Part shown: in pieces, positions 45,032 to 46,935 of the stretch | Numbering within the stretch: the stretch's first letter is position 1 | How the letters are laid out: every line of letters begins with the position of its first letter | Virus record (IMG/VR): IMGVR_UViG_3300025886_000046 | Location: 1-46,935 of that record | Source of the DNA: a virus | Strand: one strand, 5' to 3' | Length of the DNA stretch: 46,935 nucleotides | The notes under the pieces: model-generated | The model's database searches: none | Told to the model about the DNA's origin: nothing | The model's input: the letters and a program-made list of their open reading frames with translations, nothing else | Made by a program: the position numbers and the translations under genes

Positions 45032-45044
45032 TCGAACCATTCGA
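45032..45044 (-). other. Leader hairpin before the 116-residue gene
   Basis: TCGAA-TGG-TTCGA on the minus strand, a 5-bp stem with a 3-base loop, between promoter P5 and the ribosome-binding site. With the hairpin at 495-518 it makes two early-type leaders with structure. Confidence 0.4.
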
Positions 45045-45051
45045 ACACCTA

Positions 45052-45080
45052 AATATACGAAATCTATCCCGGGTAACCAA
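45052..45080 (-). promoter_or_regulatory. Early-type promoter P5 overlapping a hairpin
   Basis: TTGGTT, a 17-base spacer ending TTTCG, TATATT on the minus strand, ahead of the 116-residue gene. The spacing and the overlap with the hairpin at 45070-45088 are the same as in P1 and P4. Confidence 0.7.
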
Positions 45081-45094
45081 GCTTCCCGTGTATT
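45053..45094 (-). repeat. Intergenic hairpin element, copy 3
   Basis: Third copy of the intergenic element, after the stop codon of the BspA-repeat gene at 45110 and before the 116-residue gene. The CGGG/CCCG outer pairs and the CCAAGC.TCCCGTG strand are kept. Confidence 0.7.
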
Positions 45095-45109
45095 ACTTTA
45101 ACTTACTTT

Positions 45110-46039
45110 TTAAACTTGCCCACCATCTGTAATGGTCCAACCTTTATCATTAACTAGTATATTTTTAGCAGTTAATCCTGCTGCTGTAAATGTTGAATTT
45201 CCAAAACTAATTGTTAAATTATTTTGTAATGCTGCTAAGTCTATAACCCAACCATTATATAGAGTATCTAGTAAATTATAAGTAATAGCACCTAATGCAC
45301 CAGTGTTCCCCATAAATCCTTCACCAGATATACCTGTTAATGAATTTAGTTGCCATAAATTTAAGGGTTGTTGGAATGCATTTGCATACCTAAACATACC
45401 TCTCATTTCTGTTACATTACGTACATCCCAATTGTTAAGGGGTTGATTAAATAATTCTGCAAACCTAAACATATTACTCATATTAGTCACATTACTAACA
45501 TCCCAATTTGAAATATCACTATTAAATGTTGTTTTATTAGAAAATAAACTACTCATATCCGTTATGGCCGTAGTATTCCAAGTATTAATTCCTCCGTATG
45601 TAGCAAGAGCAGCTGCATTATCTGAAATCCATAAATCAACAGCGGTTTGTAGTTCTGCTGTTGTAAAAAATGAGTATATTGATGGGGAAAGGTTTAAAGT
45701 CATCCCACCTGTAGCTCTTAAAAATGAAGAACTTATGGCTATATCAGCAGTTGGAGTAAAAGTATATGAACCAACTCCTTTTGGAACAACGACAGAAGAT
45801 ACATACGAAGAAGTAACTAAAGAATTTTCATTAATTTTATCAAACCCAGAATATAAACCTAAGGCATTTGTAGGCTTACCACTAAATGAACCCGTGCTAT
45901 TGTCAGCAGTTTCTACAGTAAAATAAGCGGTTCCAGTGCTAGTATTATTAGTAATAGAAAAAACATAACTCTCTCCAGCAGTTAATCCTTCTATTGGAGT
46001 GTTTGCTCTATTTAATTGTTTTGCAGTATAGGATGCCAT
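45110..46039 (-). CDS. BspA/DUF285-type repeat protein, probable appendage
   Basis: The product is 309 residues. The N-terminal 120 residues (MASYTAKQLNRANTPIEGLT..., then YFTVETADNSTGSF) form a beta-domain of a type I associate with marine phage structural proteins. Residues about 150-245 carry three copies of the BspA/DUF285 repeat: ITDMSSLF...FNSDISNWDVSNVTNMSNMF, FNQPLNNWDVRNVTEMRGMF, and a diverged third. BspA repeats mediate protein or surface binding in bacteria. It follows a late motif at 46048-46061 and has no Shine-Dalgarno sequence, so it is probably a late virion protein for attachment. Confidence 0.75.
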   Translation of the reverse strand: MASYTAKQLNRANTPIEGLTAGESYVFSITNNTSTGTAYFTVETADNSTGSFSGKPTNALGLYSGFDKINENSLVTSSYVSSVVVPKGVGSYTFTPTADIAISSSFLRATGGMTLNLSPSIYSFFTTAELQTAVDLWISDNAAALATYGGINTWNTTAITDMSSLFSNKTTFNSDISNWDVSNVTNMSNMFRFAELFNQPLNNWDVRNVTEMRGMFRYANAFQQPLNLWQLNSLTGISGEGFMGNTGALGAITYNLLDTLYNGWVIDLAALQNNLTISFGNSTFTAAGLTAKNILVNDKGWTITDGGQV

Positions 46040-46047
46040 AAAATGAT

Positions 46048-46061
46048 TTTATTATAAATAT
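46048..46061 (-). promoter_or_regulatory. Late promoter motif ATATTTATAAYAWA
   Basis: ATATTTATAATAAA on the minus strand, 8 bases before the ATG of the BspA-repeat gene. It is in the divergent intergenic region between minus- and plus-strand genes. Confidence 0.65.
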
Positions 46062-46152
46062 ATAAAGGGTGGAAAACGACTCTTTCTCCTATACATACTC
46101 GCATCTATACATACGTATATACAATATACTTACATTTATTTTACAAAATTCC

Positions 46153-46181
46153 GTGGACCCTTTGATTGGGGTTCGTATATT
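46153..46181 (+). promoter_or_regulatory. Early-type promoter P6 for the tRNA-like gene
   Basis: TTCG-TATATT on the plus strand (-10 at 46176-46181), the same -10 context as P1, P2, P4 and P5, with a weak -35 (GTGGAC or TGGACC) and a hairpin at 46155-46174 just upstream. The expected start point is a few bases before the tRNA-like gene. Confidence 0.5.
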
Positions 46182-46191
46182 GATGTAAATG

Positions 46192-46304
46192 AAAAGGGTA
46201 GAGCAGTAGGTAGCTCGCCTTGGCTTAACCACAAGCATAATATAATACGATCGTGAAAAGTAAGTGGGTCAAGGAGGTCGTGGGTTCGAGTCCCACCCCT
46301 TATG
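46192..46304 (+). tRNA. tRNA-like gene with about 40 extra bases in the anticodon loop
   Basis: All standard arms can be drawn. Acceptor 46192-46198 pairs with 46297-46303 (six of seven; A-A mismatch at pair 2-71). T46199 and A46200 follow, then the D stem GAGC/GCTC with loop AGTAGGTA. The anticodon stem is CCTTG (46218-46222) with CAAGG (46270-46274), followed by variable bases AGGTC and the T arm GTGGG-TTCGAGT-CCCAC, then discriminator G46304. No CCA is encoded. The anticodon loop is 47 bases (46223-46269) instead of 7. It may be an intron-containing, interrupted or repurposed tRNA. The anticodon cannot be assigned. Confidence 0.6.
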
Positions 46305-46319
46305 CTAAATTAGAGATAT

Positions 46320-46727
46320 ATGGAATTAATTTATTTTATTAGTGGGATATTAACCGTTGGGGTAGTATATGGGGTTGTACTATTTCAAAAAATAAAACTT
46401 TCACATACGGAATTACTGGGAACATCACAATCATTATTGAATATCTCATCTATTAGAAGTGCTGAGTTTGAAGAGCAATTGGGGGATCTGAAAATATTAA
46501 TAGTTGATATTCAGTCGAGTATGGAGAAAGATCAGTATAAGAGTCTGAGTGCTGTAAATAAGAGAATTAAGGAACTAGAAGGGTTGACTAGTTCAATAAA
46601 TAAGAGGATGGGGGAGTCTAATAAAGTTTTCAATAAAAATATTACGGATACATTGACACAAATAGCGAGTATAAGAAATAATATAAAGGCCTTGAGCCAA
46701 GACCCTAATATGTCAAGCAAGTACTAA
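46320..46727 (+). CDS. Membrane-anchored coiled-coil hypothetical protein
   Basis: The product is 135 residues. Residues 1-24 (MELIYFISGILTVGVVYGVV...) are one N-terminal membrane helix; residues about 30-125 are a charged helical region with heptad-like spacing (AVNKRIKELEGLTSSINKRM). It is the only plus-strand protein gene I accept here. It starts 15 bases after the tRNA-like gene and is probably co-transcribed with it from P6. Its function is unknown. A hairpin at 46812-46833 lies 85 bases beyond its stop codon. Confidence 0.75.
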   Translation: MELIYFISGILTVGVVYGVVLFQKIKLSHTELLGTSQSLLNISSIRSAEFEEQLGDLKILIVDIQSSMEKDQYKSLSAVNKRIKELEGLTSSINKRMGESNKVFNKNITDTLTQIASIRNNIKALSQDPNMSSKY

Positions 46728-46935
46728 AATATATTTTCCTCGGCGCCAAAAGGTTTTGAAAAAAGAAAGTTGCCATTTTTAAGTTTTTTGAATTTGGTGC
46801 CAAATGGGAAAAGACCCCCTTCATTGGGGGTCTATAAAATATAAGTATATACTAATCGGGGGTAGAAGATCGTAAGAACCCAATGTGTTGGCCTACACCC
46901 TTTTCTTCACATATACACGCTATATGGATATCAAC
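46728..46935. other. Non-coding right end of the window
   Basis: I see no gene here. It holds two GG(C/T)GCCAAA palindrome-like words (about 46742 and 46796), a strong hairpin (46812-46833) and, near the edge, a weak plus-strand promoter-like pair TTGGCC-N18-TATACA (46888-46917). Any gene it serves would lie beyond the window. Confidence 0.4.
46812..46833. terminator. Strong hairpin, possible terminator
   Basis: AGACCCCC and GGGGGTCT form a perfect 8-bp stem with a TTCATT loop. On the minus strand it is followed by TTTTCCC, a weak U-run; on the plus strand by ATAAAAT. It could end the plus-strand transcript, or transcripts entering from the right. Confidence 0.5.

Noticed and set aside
14904-46060. 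TATAAATA on the plus strand as exact T4 late promoters giving antisense RNA
   Set aside because: All seven sites lie just before minus-strand starts, and conservation continues on the minus-strand downstream side (YAWA), so the sense reading ATATTTATAAYAWA explains them better. Antisense use is not excluded.
46223-46269. Group I intron in the tRNA
   Set aside because: 47 bases is far too short for a group I catalytic core.
46219-46279. Reading the tRNA-like gene as tRNA-Leu(UAA) with loop CTTAACC and a 44-base variable region
   Set aside because: It needs a mismatched anticodon stem, a pyrimidine at position 37 and a variable arm far longer than normal; the CCTTG/CAAGG stem with AGGTC variable bases fits better.
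1-46935. Integrase, attachment site, insertion sequence or lysogeny genes
   Set aside because: None can be seen; the content is that of a lytic T4-like phage.

Overview
The window looks like a contiguous piece of a large, AT-rich T4-like (myovirus) bacteriophage genome, probably aquatic. The evidence is a late-gene sigma factor of the T4 gp55 type, a gp25-type and a gp6-type baseplate wedge protein in the usual adjacent arrangement, a gp5-like hub/spike protein, a zinc-finger/Toprim primase and several collagen-like tail fibres. Everything from the left edge to 46039 is on the minus strand; a tRNA-like gene and one small membrane protein gene on the plus strand follow. No capsid, terminase or tail-tube gene is present, so this is only part of the genome. 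A Bacteroidota (flavobacterial) host is my inference. It rests on the low GC, the lack of Shine-Dalgarno sequences before the structural genes, promoters that fit both sigma70 and the Bacteroidota TTG/TAnnTTTG pattern, and a carboxypeptidase-regulatory-like domain and BspA-type repeats that are common in that phylum.

Layout. 1-960: small early-type genes, each with a hairpin/promoter element. 976-3188: DNA metabolism (PD-(D/E)XK nuclease, primase, GIY-YIG-like nuclease). 3211-9446: an accessory cassette with a nucleotidyltransferase-HAD fusion, an APH/choline-kinase-like kinase, a TPR-WavE glycosyltransferase-like protein, a GH130-like beta-propeller, a PKHD-type 2OG-Fe(II) hydroxylase, a small structural protein and a guanidinoacetate-methyltransferase-like enzyme. 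9461-23558: tail fibre and appendage genes, including a 1792-residue and a 611-residue collagen-like protein. 23605-40311: baseplate genes, including a 3024-residue protein. 40347-45002: late sigma factor, HD phosphohydrolase, small unknown genes, a T5orf172-type protein and a DUF932-like protein. 45110-46039: a BspA-repeat protein. 46192-46727: tRNA-like gene and membrane protein on the opposite strand.

Two promoter classes can be read directly. Early-type genes sit behind a TTGG(C/A/T)T-N17-TATATT promoter whose -35 box lies in an intergenic hairpin, and their start codons follow an AAGGT ribosome-binding sequence. Late structural genes follow a 14-base motif, ATATTTATAAYAWA, and have no Shine-Dalgarno sequence; the gp55-like factor encoded here is the natural candidate to read it.

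The most interesting points are: (i) collagen-like fibres encoded beside a PKHD-type hydroxylase and glycan enzymes, which suggests modified fibres; (ii) a tRNA-like gene, canonical in nearly every arm, with about 40 extra bases in its anticodon loop; (iii) the combined hairpin-promoter elements; (iv) a creatine-pathway-like methyltransferase in a phage.
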